64,000 nt of DNA, taken from the NCBI GenBank assembly GCA_013339895.1, contig JABACO010000017.1, positions 2,066,749-2,130,748 of the forward strand, written 5' to 3'. The notes under the pieces are model-generated. The model was given only the letters and a program-made list of their open reading frames with translations, was not told the origin of the DNA and did no database searches. This DNA comes from Ephydatia muelleri. Lineage: Eukaryota; Porifera; Demospongiae; Spongillida; Spongillidae. The position numbers were made by a program, and so were the translations under genes. Positions 23,901 through 36,324 of the stretch are shown here, piece after piece (positions within the stretch are counted from its first letter, which is position 1; the number at the start of each line of letters is the position of its first letter).

Positions 23901-26900
23901 ACTCCCACCCGATGGAAATGGTCCGACGATGTCCACTGCCACTATCTGCATGGGGTACCCGGCTAGCATGCTCTGAAGAGGTGCTCTCCGTGTATGGGTT
24001 GGATTCTTTCGTGCTGCACAATGAGAACATGTTTTGCACCACATACGTACATCACTAGCGTGCCCCGGCCAATAGAACCGTTCCCGCAATCGGCTCAAAG
24101 TTTTAGCTTCACCCAAATGGCCTCCAGCAATTCCATCATGCAAGTGATGCATGATATCCGAACGACTCACTTTTGGTGAGATGGCTCCTCCCTTTGCATC
24201 TTCATGTCGTCGGTGTCCATTTAAATTTAATTTATACTAATTTCAAGTTCTTCATGATCACGGCTTCAGCTAATTGTTAGCTGAAGCCGTGATCATGAAG
24301 AAATTTAAATAAGTATCAATTCGAGGCAATTATTTTTCCTCTGCACAATGTGTTGTTGACTCCAAAAGGTTAGATTAAAAAGTGGCTTCTTTTAGCAGCA
24401 CGAAAGATAACATTTGGTGTATGCATTACCATATAAATTGGGATCGCTGACGTGAAAGGGACAGCCGATAGAAATGCAACGCTTGCTTTGAAATGTATGG
24501 CTAATTGAGTGCCTTATAACTCTGTGACAGATAGTCCGATTCTCAGTGCGTAAGAATCGATAGAATTTCTTAAAAAATTGAAATCCTGAAGAACATGCGT
24601 TAGCTGCAACGATCCCAATTACTTACACTTGAATATAATAACTTTGTTGTTGCACAGCGTCATGCTTGTCTAGAGTTCCAGAGAAAGGCTCCGTTGGAGC
24701 GAGCGGTGATCTGGCTCCTCTGGCTCATCTGACCCTGGGTTTGATGGGAATAGGAGAGATGTGGAGTCCAGAGAGTGGGTGGGGCAACGCTGAAGAGGTG
24801 GGCATACATGTAGATTCAGGTAACAGTGAGCAGTATGGAATACGTGTTTTTGTCTTTTCAGATTCTAAAGGCGCATAACTTAACTCCACTGAAATTAAAA
24901 TCAAAGGAGGTTTGACATTTATCTGACCTTATATCTATGCATTGTCATCCTAACTACAACCAAGGGATTGGCTGCAATCAATGGAACTGCGTTCATCACA
25001 TCTCTGACTGCTGAGGCTCTATATAGAGCTGAGCTTGCTACAAAGCAGGCGGATGTAATAGCAGCTCTTTCAATCGAAGCACTACTAGGAACGGACGATG
25101 CATATGACCCTCGTGAGTGCTGACCAGAAAATCTTCTTTAGCATCTATATTGTATTACCCCTCCCTCCTCCCTCTCCCCCTCCCCATCCCTCCTCTCTCT
25201 ACCCTGATTTCTTCACAGGTATCCACCAACAGCGATGTCATCCTGGTCAGCAGCAGTCAGCCTACGTATTAAGAACACTTCTAAAGCATGATTCTGAGTT
25301 TAGAGGTTAAAAGGCATATATAATTAACGCTTGTTTAATGATATGTATTATAATGGCCTTTACGATAATAAGGAAATGTGCAATGGTCGGATGTAGATGT
25401 ACGATATGTGCAATGTACTATGGCTGCTACCAAAAGGCAGTCTTATGTGATTTGATGTATAATGCATGCCAGGGGGATTGATCTAACAGGACAATGAGGT
25501 TAATTGTGTGTATCTGTACAAACATATGGGTATGGTACTCAACGGATCTAAATATATGACAGACACACATATTCAGATACGAATAAAAGATATTTGATTT
25601 TTCACTTCATACAAGCAACAGTTATGCCTACTGCCATTGATTCAAAGAAATTTAAATCATCACATCCCCCCCCCCTCCTCCCCTAAAAGGGCCACAGCTA
25701 CAAGATGCCTACTCCCTAAGATGTATACCTCAAGTGCACGGTGTGACCAGGGACACCCTGACGTTTGTGCACACGATCATTGAAACAGAGATGAATAGTG
25801 CCACTGATAACCCGGTAAGACACATCTTTTCATTAAATGACACTCACAACTGACTGAGCACTGTGCTAATGCATCACAATTAGTTACTTTGTTGTCATTT
25901 ATGCATGTTTTTGTATTATATGTAATATGCATATTATAAATGCCTCTTACTTCGGAATGGAAACAGATGATTTTTTCTGACGATAATGAAATTGTGTCTG
26001 GTGGTAACTTTCATGGGGAATACCCTGGGAAGGCAGCAGACTATCTGGCTATTGCTGTACATGAGATTGCCAACATGAGTGTGATGAGAATTGAAAGGCT
26101 TCTGAACAAAGGTATGTTACAGTTATTTTTTATTACACCACAATGTGAGCAAGTTATAGCAATCTTGGAATACAAGACATATTAAACTTCTAGCCATTTA
26201 TTTATTAATGTGCTTCCACTGAGTTATAAGCACTTTGCTAAACGTCTCAAATATAGCATTGTGCACAACCTAAATGTAACTGGCAGGGGATAATGTATCT
26301 GTTTAACCCTTGACATTTATGCATTCCCTTACACACATACATATGTTCTCAACACTACACAACACAAATACAAATGCACACATACTAGCTTATAGCGAAG
26401 GACTGCCTATGTTTCTTGTTGGGAGTAAAGAAGGGTTGAACTCAGGTATGTCTCAAGTTAGCAATTTTATGTTTCAGAATAAATGTTTAACCTGTACTCA
26501 AAAATCATAGTTTAATATTAAATGGATGTATTTTCATGTACATACATCTGGATCATTTCCAATTCTAGGCTTAATGATAGCACAGTACACTGCAGCAGCT
26601 TTAGGTAAGTTCTAGATCAGGATAGCAATAGCATTGTATCTGGGGTTGGATTAATTGTGAATAGCCTCATCTGTTGCTGATAAATGCAGTGTCTGAAAAC
26701 AAGGTGTTGACACACCCCTCTACTGTGGACTCGATCAGCACATGTGGAGGGACTGAGGACCATGTCTCCATGGGAGCGTTTGCAGCCAGAAAGGCACTAC
26801 AAGTTACTGAACATGTGGAATATGGTGAATTTTTTTTTTCTTTTCAAACGCATCACTTCTGTTTTTTCTCATCTTTATCCTAACTGATCATATCATTCAC

Positions 26901-27597
26901 TTAGTGTTGGCCATTGAAATGATTGCTGCTTGCCAAGCAATTGACCTCAGACACCCTAAAAAACTATCAGGTCCTCTCAAGAAGGTCCACGACCTTGTGA
27001 GAACAAAGATTATGTGAGTACTGTTCCATTCTTATAACTGCACTTTGATCATGAGTAAATGAAACAAAAATTAAATAAACAACACATGCATGGACCTACT
27101 ATGAATGATAAGTCAATTATTTGTGAGAGAGGCAGGGCAATGGTTATAGGCCACCAATAATTTTCTTGGTGGCCAAAGATCTCAGAGCTAATCAAGTTTT
27201 GCTAAGGTAATTAAAAAAACAATGAGCCTTATAATACCATGCCCTCCCTCACATATCTAGTTTGATGCCAATGTGAACCCTTAAATCCTTGCATGAGTGT
27301 CCACCACTGTTTGGGTCACAATTCGTATTCTGATTTGCCCTATAAGTCTGGGTATAGTACATTATTGCTGGTGTGTTTTTTTTGTCAAAAATGGAGGATA
27401 AACAAATATGACAACGCAATTGTACACTTATAGGCATCTTGAAAAGGATAGGTTCATGGGACCAGATATTGATATGGCAGTACGATTGATACAGGAAGGA
27501 CAGGTATGTAATGGCTTAACTGACTCATATGTAGATGATTGAAGTTTCACAGATATGGACAGCTGTTTCTTCCTGTATGAGTGGATGCAACGAGTGA
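20139..27597 (+). CDS. HAL: Histidine ammonia-lyase (histidase), complete, 18 exons
   Basis: The enzyme deaminates histidine to urocanate. Exons: 20139-20156, 20613-20687, 20764-20842, 20950-21019, 21936-22052, 22121-22167, 24658-24797, 24862-24909, 24965-25112, 25219-25305, 25690-25814, 25967-26111, 26401-26445, 26569-26604, 26690-26824, 26905-27013, 27434-27503, 27553-27597. All phases agree and give 512 residues, close to the bacterial length of about 510 and shorter than vertebrate HAL. Signatures in order: [42 protein letters not shown] (Ala-Ser-Gly forms the MIO cofactor), [23 protein letters not shown] and [10 protein letters not shown]. Vertebrate-type N- and C-terminal extensions are absent. 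Intron 6 (2.5 kb) holds a Ty3-type fragment; most others are short. The gene diverges from HARS across the duplicated spacer. Confidence 0.95.
20910..20949 (+). repeat. Poly-T tract forming the 3' splice site of HAL intron 3
   Basis: A run of about 35 T ends in ACAG immediately before exon 4. It doubles as the polypyrimidine tract. Confidence 0.85.
22347..24236 (-). mobile_element. Truncated Ty3/Gypsy-type retrotransposon: integrase, pol tail and probable 3' LTR
   Basis: The minus-strand frame 24170-23496 contains an HHCC-type zinc region, an integrase core with an aspartate block ([11 protein letters not shown]), and a [19 protein letters not shown] glutamate block. The second catalytic block is altered ([12 protein letters not shown]), lacking the usual Asp-containing motif, so the integrase is predicted dead. 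A proline- and acid-rich tail follows to about 22801, with frame breaks. A polypurine run near 22775 precedes a TGTAACGAGACG start, taken as the 3' LTR, which contains TATAAAA. No gag, protease or reverse transcriptase is present. The element is inserted in HAL intron 6, antisense to it. Confidence 0.8.
24248..24302. repeat. Perfect 26-bp palindrome with 3-bp spacer
   Basis: The arms at 24248-24273 and 24277-24302 are exact reverse complements. It sits at the truncated 5' end of the Ty3-type fragment, inside HAL intron 6. Confidence 0.9.
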
Positions 27598-28115
27598 ATT
27601 TTTCTGCATTGCTGCATATAACCTGTAGTTGACTATTATAGTCATTGCTGAATACCCTTTTAGAAAAATAATTTGCAGCGTACTGATTGCAATAGATGTA
27701 CAAACTTGAACCATTGCGTTTATCAATTTTCATTAACTGTGCATATTAAACCATATCCCTTCTACTTATGTATTCATGCTCCATAATAGAATGCATGATA
27801 ATAATTATATTAAAGGTGAAAACAAAAAATACAATAAGCCTAATGAGTAGGGCAAAATCTATCCTCAGGATTAAACCCTTTGTAAATCCTTGAAATTTAC
27901 ACCACTATTGCCTTCAAATTCGATGTGTTGCCAGTCCATTTGGTATGTCTGAGTTGGTGTTGACATATTAGGCTTCATTGTGCCAAACATCTAATGCTAA
28001 ATGTACTCCATTGCCAGATCTATACATATTTATACACTGTAAATATTAGTAGAGTATAATAATCCCCAATTATGGAAATCTAATCTTCAATACTACACTT
28101 CTGTACCTATCAATT
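27598..28115. other. Intergenic, 3' side of HAL
   Basis: AT-rich sequence downstream of the HAL stop. No conserved coding signal is seen. Confidence 0.6.
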
Positions 28116-29417
28116 CAGTGGCGACGGAACCGCTACGGCCACTGCGGCCATGGCCGCACCACTTTTTACGGTTGAAATTAGTTATTAAATATAATTGTAA
28201 CCTCGATCGGCGGCCGGCGTTCAATTACCACTTATTGTGTCAATTTGAGACAGCTGCTAGCTCTTCTTTTCAAGCAAGATGGATGCGAGTCAAAGTGTCA
28301 GTGACACTGACAGTATTTTCCCAGAAATACCACACCAGCCCAGGGCGTTTCACTTTCCAAACGAGAGTTTGACAAGAAAAGTGCTGTGAGAAGAAGTTTT
28401 CAAACAGCCTGGTTTGACAAGTGGCCGTGGCTATATTATCGTGAGGAAAATGACAGCGTGTCATGTTACACGTGCTTGAAGGCAAAGTTGGAGAAAAAGC
28501 TGTCATGGGCTGCAAATGCTGATGCAGCGTTTACCGATAAGGGTTACACAAACTGGAAAGATGCCACTGTCAGATTCTCAGCGCATGAAGCATCGAGTTG
28601 TCACAAAGAAGCGGTCTTGAACGTTACAACTCTACCAGCATCAACCCCTGATGTTGCAATGTGCCTTTCCTCCCTGCATCAAAAAGATTGCTTGGAGCGT
28701 CGCCAATGTTTTTATCCAATCTCCGGTTTCTAGCACGTCAAGGATTGCCATTCAGGGGACACGGAGACGAAAGTGAATCAAATTTCACTCAGTTGTTAAG
28801 ACTACGAGGAGAAGATGATCCCAGAATTGGACAGTGGATCAAGAAACGGACGGACAAATATACATAGTACGATATTCAGAATGAAATTCTTACTGTGATG
28901 GCAAAGATGGTGCTCCGTGACCTTACTTCTTCTATTTAATCTGCACCCTGTATTTCTACCATGATTGACGAAACAACAGACGAATCAAATAAGAAACAGG
29001 TGGTTATATGTTTTCGTTGGGTGGACGACGAGTTAGATGTTCATGAAGACTTCATCGGGCTGTATGAAACAGAATCAACTGAAGCTATTGCATTGTTGAC
29101 AATTATCCACGACGTGTTAAATAGGCTAAATATTTCCATCACTAAACTGAGAGGTCAATGCTACGATGATTTTGTTCTTTCATAGCAATTTGACAGATAA
29201 AATCAATTTAGTGGAGCTAGGTAATGAATTTATTCGCGGTTCCGAACACCGCCAGACATTGTTTGGCAAGTTTACGTTAACTTCTATACTGTACATGTAT
29301 GATTTGTAATTGTTGCTCATAACTAGATACATCTGTCATGTTTGCGCGTATAATATTATGCATGCTCATCTATTATTCATTGGCCGCACCACTTTATAAT
29401 AGCTTCCGTCGCCGCTG
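28116..29417 (+). mobile_element. Internally deleted hAT element with TTF-type zinc finger and partial transposase
   Basis: The ends are inverted repeats: CAGTGGCGACGGAA (left) and TTCCGTCGCCGCTG (right), followed inward by related GGCCGCACCACTTT blocks. Frame 28386-28733 has a TTF-type zinc finger pattern (FQTAWFDKWPWLYY, SVSCYTCLKA, HEASSCHKEAV). Frame 28961-29185 has MIDETTDESNKKQ and FIGLYETESTEA, typical of ZMYM/DUF4371-type hAT transposases. The catalytic middle and dimerisation C-terminus are missing. No clear 8-bp target duplication was seen. Confidence 0.78.
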
Positions 29418-30727
29418 ATCATGACTTTAATAGTTGGGGCTGTACTTCCTGCCCCTTGCTTGCTATCCATTTGTTTACCGTTGTATGGATGCCTATGTTT
29501 GTCAGCACCCTGGTAACCTGCAGGTTTATTAGAAATGTCACTTTCGTTTTTCATAGCATGCTGACAAATCTACTCATGCAGCAATTGAGTTGGAATGTGG
29601 GAAGTAAAATTGGCTACATCCATTTTTAAGTATTCACCCAAACACTGACACACACATCCCCATTAAAATTCAGCTAAACATAATTTCAACTATGGTCCAT
29701 ATACTATTAGGTATGCAACCAAACCACAAGTGTGAAGCATAAAGCAGGATAAATACACAGCCATTAATGTCCCTCAAATCATTCATATGCACACCATGAG
29801 TCACTAACTTCTCCATTTTGCTAGCTCTCAGACACAACAAAATTCATCCTATGTTATTGCCAGGCTCATTATCCCAGCTCAGAATTTCAGCGGCTTGTGG
29901 TGAAACACATACATTTTAGTAATTTCATAAGCTGGATGCTTGATTAGAAATAGTCATCCATCAACAGAAATGGCGAGATAAATTATGCGATGTTAAAAAC
30001 CAGACAGTTGTAGAATACTTCTTTTGCTCAGTCTGCTTCTGATGCAGACAGTAATGCACCAAGTATAGGACTGGAAACGTGTAACATTAACTCCATTGCA
30101 CCTGCAAAAACTCTTCCATTAAACGACGTGTTCCTATGACAGCTTCTCTTACAATTGTAAGCAAATCTCTTATAAAGTGTAAATTGAGCACCATACCCAT
30201 CACCCAGCACGCAGATGTGAATGCATTATATTTGCGAGATGTCAAATGATAGTGCCAAATGTACTCTTATCAATGGTTCCGGCCAATATGTACACTCGAA
30301 TGCAGGTGAATTAATTATCCTCTTCCCATTTCAATTTCATCTACTAATTTGTGACCGTACACGGCGAAGACACCAATGGATGATGCATTAATATACATTA
30401 ATAAAGACTTTATACTGGTACTTATATCACACATGTATGCCCTAGATGCAATGTAGGCAGTGCCGGTTGCTATTTCCAAAGCTCAGATTCCTCAATGCGA
30501 GCAGGCAATGCGAAGTGATGTCTCGACTCGGATCTAAATGTAGCATGTTTACTATTAATCCGATTCTAACAAGACTCCTGACGATCATATGTTTTTATCG
30601 TTACCGATCCAAAAGGCAACAGCGGTGGAGTGGATCAAAGTGGAGTTTGATGCGATCCTACAACTAACACTACATTTGCAAATAAAGAAGCATAGTTGCA
30701 AAATGTAGGACTGTTGGTTGTAGGATC
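29418..30727. other. Intergenic sequence without recognised genes
   Basis: AT-rich with only short open frames. I see no domain or splice-supported exon. Confidence 0.5.
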
Positions 30728-32474
30728 TGTCACGAATTTTTCAGTCCACGTCAATTATTGGTCCGGCCGGACCGAAATTAGCCGCCTATAATGGTCCGCC
30801 AGACCAAATTAAGGCGCTCGTTTCGGTCTCATACGTCATTTTTTGGTCCGGCTTCAACATGTGTTACTTTCAGCAATGTTAGATCACGACTCCGATGAAG
30901 ACGACTTACTAGAGCAAGCTTACATATTCAGAACAACAGGAAAATATCCAGAAGGTTGCACCACGAACAAGAAGCGTTCGATAAGAAGAAATGCAGAGAA
31001 ATTGGTTTTGCGCAATGGTGAACTGTACAAACGGAATGGGACCATTTCGGTAAGTTGTATTAAATGGATAGGATTTGTTAACTATTAGGACAGAGCTGCA
31101 TGTTGATTCTCAATTGGCATCACCAGAATCAGGGAACGGAAGGGATTGAATAAAGAAGTAGCTGTCTACGTACGTACGTAGCAGATGATGCACAATTGAC
31201 CATGCATCAGTGCATGCAGTATATTTAGAATCATTGCTTGCAGGTGTCAACGTGTGATACTTGTCAGAGAAATGGTCAGAAGTTATCTGAGCATTGCACT
31301 GAGCTGCATCCTGTTCCTGTGCATTCCAAGTGGGTTCATGTTGCTATTGATTTTATTGGCCATTTGTCACCAACTTCTTCATCGGGAAATCGGTACAATA
31401 TTTATTGGCTTTTGTGCTAATCAATTTGAGACATTCTTTAAACTTTAATAGCTATATTCTAACTTTGAGTGACTATTTTTCAAAGTGGGTGGAGGCAATA
31501 CAAAAGAAGCGTGTGAAGTGAGCAAAGCACTGTATAAGGTAATTATTAGGTTGTGTACACATATACCAGTAATGCATTATTTTGTATTCAAACAGATATT
31601 TATAAGAATGGGCCTGCCTGAGATTCTGACAACTGATAATGGAACTGAATTTAAGAACCAGCTAAATGCCGAGATGGCTAAGAGATTGAACATTAAGCAG
31701 AACTTCATTACACCATATCATCCTCAGGCATGCATGCACTCGTACAGCATTGTGAGCTTCATTCACTACAATTTTTCCTTTCATGCAGTCAAATGGACTG
31801 GATGAAAGGTTTAATCAGACGCTACAGTCAAAGCAGCTAAGGATCATAAACACATTTGGGATGAGTTTATTGATGCAGCTGTATTAGCTTATAATACATC
31901 ATACCACAAATCAACCCACCACACTGCATTTTAAATCATGTTTGGAAGGAAAGCTCTATTACCAGTAGAGGTTGAGTTGCGCAGTTCAGCAGCCACCAAC
32001 AGTTAGTTTTAGCATAGTTCTCTGTACATGTAACTTCATCCTGTCTTATTTATTTAGAAGTGCTGATCTTGGAAATCCAAACATATGTATGGAACTTTTG
32101 TTGAGCACGCGACAGAATCTTAAAGCTAATATTATTACTGCACAGGTTAATAAAAATCATGAACTTTCTGACCATATGTATAAATGACACACTATTTTCA
32201 GGCCAAGCAAAAGTATCAGTATGACAAGAAGCATTCTAAAGGCAAAGTGTTTGAGAAGGGAGTGGAGGTTTTGATGAAGGATTCTGTCGGAAGAAAAGAA
32301 AGGGTGGTAAACTTGATGAAAAATGGATTGGACTTTACATTATCACTTCAAAATTAAGTAAGGGTTTCTACTCTCTACAGTCTCTCGAAAATCCCTCCCA
32401 AATTGTTAATCGCGTGAATGGAGCCTATTTGAAAGTTTATCGTACTCCGCCACAATCAATTTCAGCATAACCAT

Positions 32475-32875
32475 CGAGACAATGTGTGTCTCAGCAATCA
32501 CCCTCACAGAATTCATCAGTTCACCAGTCACAATCACAACAGTCACAATCACCTTCACAGAAATCACCTTTAAAGCCATTACCTTCATAGCAATCACCAC
32601 GTCAATCAGTGCAGCAGTCATCACCACCATCACAGAAATCACCTTTACAGCAGTCACATTCACAGAAATTACTTTGTCAGCAAACATCACCCAGTCATCA
32701 TCACAGCAATCATCACACCAGTCATCATCACAGCAATCATCACACCAGTCATCATCACAGCAATCATCACCCAGTCATCATCACAGCAATCACCACACCA
32801 GTCATCATCACAGCAATCATCACACCAGTCATCATCACAGCAATCATCACACCAGTCATCATCACAGCAATCATT
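32475..32875 (+). repeat. 24-bp-type minisatellite encoding Gln/Ser/His-rich sequence
   Basis: Tandem CATCACAGCAATCATCACAC units occur most regularly at 32690-32875. In one frame they read as SSQQSSHQ-type repeats, placing a low-complexity linker between the integrase and protease parts of the Ginger-like element. Confidence 0.8.
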
Positions 32876-33384
32876 ACAAAATCCTCAACAGTCACATTTT
32901 AAAGAATCACAATTTTCATCAATAACTGATAACCCATTCTCAATTCAATGTTGCATATTGTGAAGATCTCGGTACCTATAATGAAGAAGAAAATTTTGAC
33001 TGCAGTACTTTTATACATCAAGGTGGTTTTTTTCCCAAAATTCTGTCCTATCAATGCTGAAATATTCTAACCAGTACTGTCAGAACGAAATAGATTTGCA
33101 AGTAAAAAATTGTCATTTTCAGCAAGAACAGCTACAGTCCTCAAAATTTCTCTAAACACACAAGCAGGTACAAATAAGCTGTCAGAATATCTGTCTCTTA
33201 AAACATCAACTGTTTGCATTAGTGATGGGAATCAAGCAGCCGATTTTGTAAAACAAAGACAGGAACTAGTTAGCAAGATTGCATTTGCCAATAGGCAGGA
33301 TAATCATAAATCAGTACCTTGCAATCCACATCCAATAGATATAGATGCATACTGCTTGAAATCCAAAGTTGAAGTGTCTGAGCC

Positions 33385-33774
33385 TTGGATACCCCTGCTG
33401 AAATTGTCCATAATATTCTGTTGTCCAATGATAAGTGGGTTACTGATGATATTGTCAACGCAGGATTTCAAGATGTTGTTTGTGGTTTGGTTATGAACTT
33501 GACTGCAGAAACCACTGGATTTGTCCAGATACTCTTCAATGGAATTGACCATTGGACTGTTGCAGCTACTGTTGGAGTCCCTGAAGGAGAGGTTCATTTG
33601 TTTGATAGCAAATATACATCTTCATCCTCTGCACTTAAAATGCAAATTGCATGTTTAGTGTGCACAAAGCTCCCACACATAAAACGTTGTTATCAGAATG
33701 TTCAGGTTCAGTCTGGGGCAGCAGACTGTGGAATTTTTAGTATAGCATTCGCTACAGCATTGGTGCTTAATTGA
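33385..33774 (+). pseudogene. Ulp1/SENP-like C48 cysteine protease domain of the outer Ginger-like element
   Basis: A 129-aa frame holds the C48 pattern: His in GIDHWTV, Asp in VHLFDSKY, and Cys in QSGAADCGIFS. Ginger elements can carry Ulp1-like proteases. The frame ends in a stop shortly after the cysteine block, and sequence resembling the expected downstream part resumes afterwards. The domain therefore looks recently broken, although its catalytic triad is intact. Confidence 0.7.
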
Positions 33775-33972
33775 CAACCTGGGGAATTCTTTTTTGACCA
33801 AGATAAAATGAGCTCACACTTAATCAAATGCTTTGAGGAGCAAAGCATGTCAATCTTTCCTGTCAAGAAAATGCGACGTGGAGTCAATTTAGTCAAACGC
33901 ACAGAGTTGATATCAGTGTTTTGTATATGTCGCATGCCCGCAGTTACCAGCTCCAATTGGATTGAATGCTCC

Positions 33973-35927
33973 TGTCACAGGAGTACGCGTCCCCCCGGAT
34001 TACGCGTCCGGGCGGACTCATGGTCCTAGGATACGAGGTCCCCCTAGGATAGGTAGTCCCCCCATTGCCCCTCGTCGACTCGAGGTATAGTTAAGCCAAA
34101 TAAAGTTAATATTTGCTTTTAACACTCGCACAAAATCCTTCAGCCGTCGATAAACCTTTGGCCATAGGTACTAGCGGACTGGAGCTTTGCAAATACTACA
34201 TCGATGGGGTACCACAACAGCATTCGTACAATAGATCTTAATCAAAGAATGACGCAAGTGTTATAGATGCACGTGCTAAGATTTTTGAAATGAGCGAAAA
34301 GAATACCCGAGAGAAGCTGCTTTATCAAGACGTGATGAAGTATATTGTGGAAAGGTCGTACAGAGCGGAAGCTGAAAAAGACTGGATACGGAGGAAAGCG
34401 AATTCGTAGTCAAGGATGGTCAGTTATATACCACAGGAGAAGACGGCAGACGTTGGGTATTTGATGAAGAAGACCAAACAAGAGTGACGGAGGCTTGCCA
34501 CGACGATAAACTAGGTACTCGCTCACCCTGTATGTAAACACCAGTAAACACATTGGCACATATTATATTCCATGATCAGGCGGAGGTCATTTTGGCAGGG
34601 ATAAAACATTGCAGAAGGCATGCTCTCGTTTCTACTGGCATAACATGACGAACGATATTAAAGAAGATGTAAGAACGTGTGATACATGATGCTATAATTA
34701 ATGCTGTGCAATACCTTCTCCATAGCCAATATTGTATGCCTGGATTTCAAGCAACAACATTGGGATATCATTTAAGATTTGATATAATGAGAAAAGGTTT
34801 TATTCAAATTCTGCACAATGGAGAGGATCATTGGTTCACAATTTCAACCCTTGGATTGCCATCAGGCCATGTGCACATCTGTGATAGTCTCTATAACATT
34901 TGTACTGATCATGGCATTGGTTCCATTCTTTATGCTCCTAACAATGCAGTGCATCTCCATTTCATGGATGTTGATAAATAGACTAATCGTTCAGACTGTG
35001 GCCTGTATGCCATTGCGTATGCCATTGATTGATGCCGTGATGAAGATGTGTGTTTTAGGAAATATGACACAGTACTAATGCGTCAACATCTGTCAAAATG
35101 TTTAGAAAGTAGAAGAATAACAGCAGTTCGGATAGATCAAGCAGTCATGTTGTAACAAAAAAGAGCATAAATGTGAGGTGTTATTGCTGAATGCCGGATG
35201 CTGGAGTTATGATTCAATGCAATTCCTGCTATGAATGGTTCAACAAGAAATGTGACATGTCAATTCCTCAAAAAGCCTGGAATGATAAAAAATGCAAATG
35301 GCATTGTCAAAACTGTCTGCCCATCCACTGAGCACAAAAAATTAATTTATGTACCATGTGTATCTGCATAAATGTACTCTGTTTCAAGTTTGCCATTGAT
35401 CACAAGTGCTAGCGTTGTATATCATTTAACCTGCTGAAAGCATGACTACCATAGTTGATTGAGTTGCCGTCCGTGCATGTTATCACCAAGTGTGCAATTA
35501 GCCATGGGGATAATCAATTCCAAGTGAGACACTATAGGGTTTGTGGGGAGACATAAATTCTTACACAGGTATCCTTTTGCCACAGCATGTAAGTTAGTGT
35601 TTAGAGATAAGTGTAGGTAACTGTGCCCTATAGTTATAATTAATTGTCTGCCAAGCAATCAATTGCTACTAGTATAAACCAGACCCATGCAAATAAGCTC
35701 AACCATTATCAAGGATGATAAGTCGGCCAATGAAGTACTGTTGGCTGCGATCTAATTTTGAATACAAAATACGCTTTCAAAGGAGGGACATTTATAATAT
35801 CCGTGGGGACAATTCCTGGGATAATCCAGCGACACCGGTATAAATTAATGGATGTCCGGCGGACGCAGAATTCTAGGATACAATGTCCGGCAGGACGTGT
35901 AATCTGGGGACGCGTAATCCTGTGATA
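33973..35927 (+). mobile_element. Inner, internally deleted Ginger-like element with 4-bp target duplication
   Basis: The termini TGTCACAGGAGTACGCGTCC (left) and, reading inwards on the other strand, TATCACAGGATTACGCGTCC (right) are inverted repeats. The direct repeat CTCC flanks both ends (33969-33972 and 35928-35931). Inside are an integrase N-terminal zinc region (about 34400-34680, GGHFGRDKTL and DVRTCD), a Ulp1-like region (34680-35060: EDHWFTIST, HICDSLY, NRSDCGLYAIAYA) and a PHD-type finger (about 35190-35330). The integrase catalytic core is missing, so zinc region and protease are nearly adjacent; the element is predicted non-autonomous. Confidence 0.8.
35190..35331 (+). pseudogene. 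PHD-type zinc finger of the inner Ginger-like element
   Basis: The frame shows cysteine/histidine spacing typical of PHD fingers: C-Y-C, MIQCNSCYEWFNKKC, then WHCQNC before a stop. It is the C-terminal module after the protease. The outer element has the related but interrupted finger at 33919-33972. Confidence 0.65.
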
Positions 35928-36324
35928 CTCCTCCTGTAAGGATTGGTACCACACAGATACTTGTGTAAGGTGTCTGTAAAGGAGAAGTTAAGAGGCACTA
36001 CATGGCTTTGTATGAAATGCAAAGTTTTAATAATCTCAATCCTTATTATACAGTTCGTATGATTGCATCGTGACTGCTATCTGAATATAATGCTCTGTAT
36101 ATACCTCTCTGTTGTCATAATCCGTTTAGGTTGGTCCGCCAGAACTTAGTACATGTATATAACTAGGTGCATGGACATGCGAATAGGTTTATACGGGTAG
36201 CCGGACCAAAACAGGCTGCCTGAAATGGTCCATCGACCGGACCAAAACAGACGTACCAGACCATTTCGGGCAGCCTGTTTGGTCTGCCGGACCATTTCAG
36301 GGTAGGACCAAATTACGCATGACA

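Larger units (their letters stand above)
30728..36324 (+). mobile_element. Ginger-like DNA transposon (integrase, Ulp1-type protease, PHD finger), degenerate and interrupted
   Basis: Both ends carry multiple GGTCCG...GACC subterminal repeats and TGTCA/TGACA-like termini. In order it contains: an N-terminal coding piece (30876-31050); integrase-core blocks at 31238-31800 (CDTCQRN, IDFIGHL, YFSKWVEA, TTDNGTEFKN, TPYHPQ) then LDERFNQ, split by intron-like gaps; an AYNTSYHKS block ending in a stop; a KLDEKWIG block in another frame; a Gln/Ser repeat; a C48/Ulp1-like protease; and half a PHD finger. Ginger transposons are known to combine a Gypsy-like integrase with such accessory domains. A second element interrupts it at 33973-35927. 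The exact outer ends are uncertain because no target duplication matches. Confidence 0.68.
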
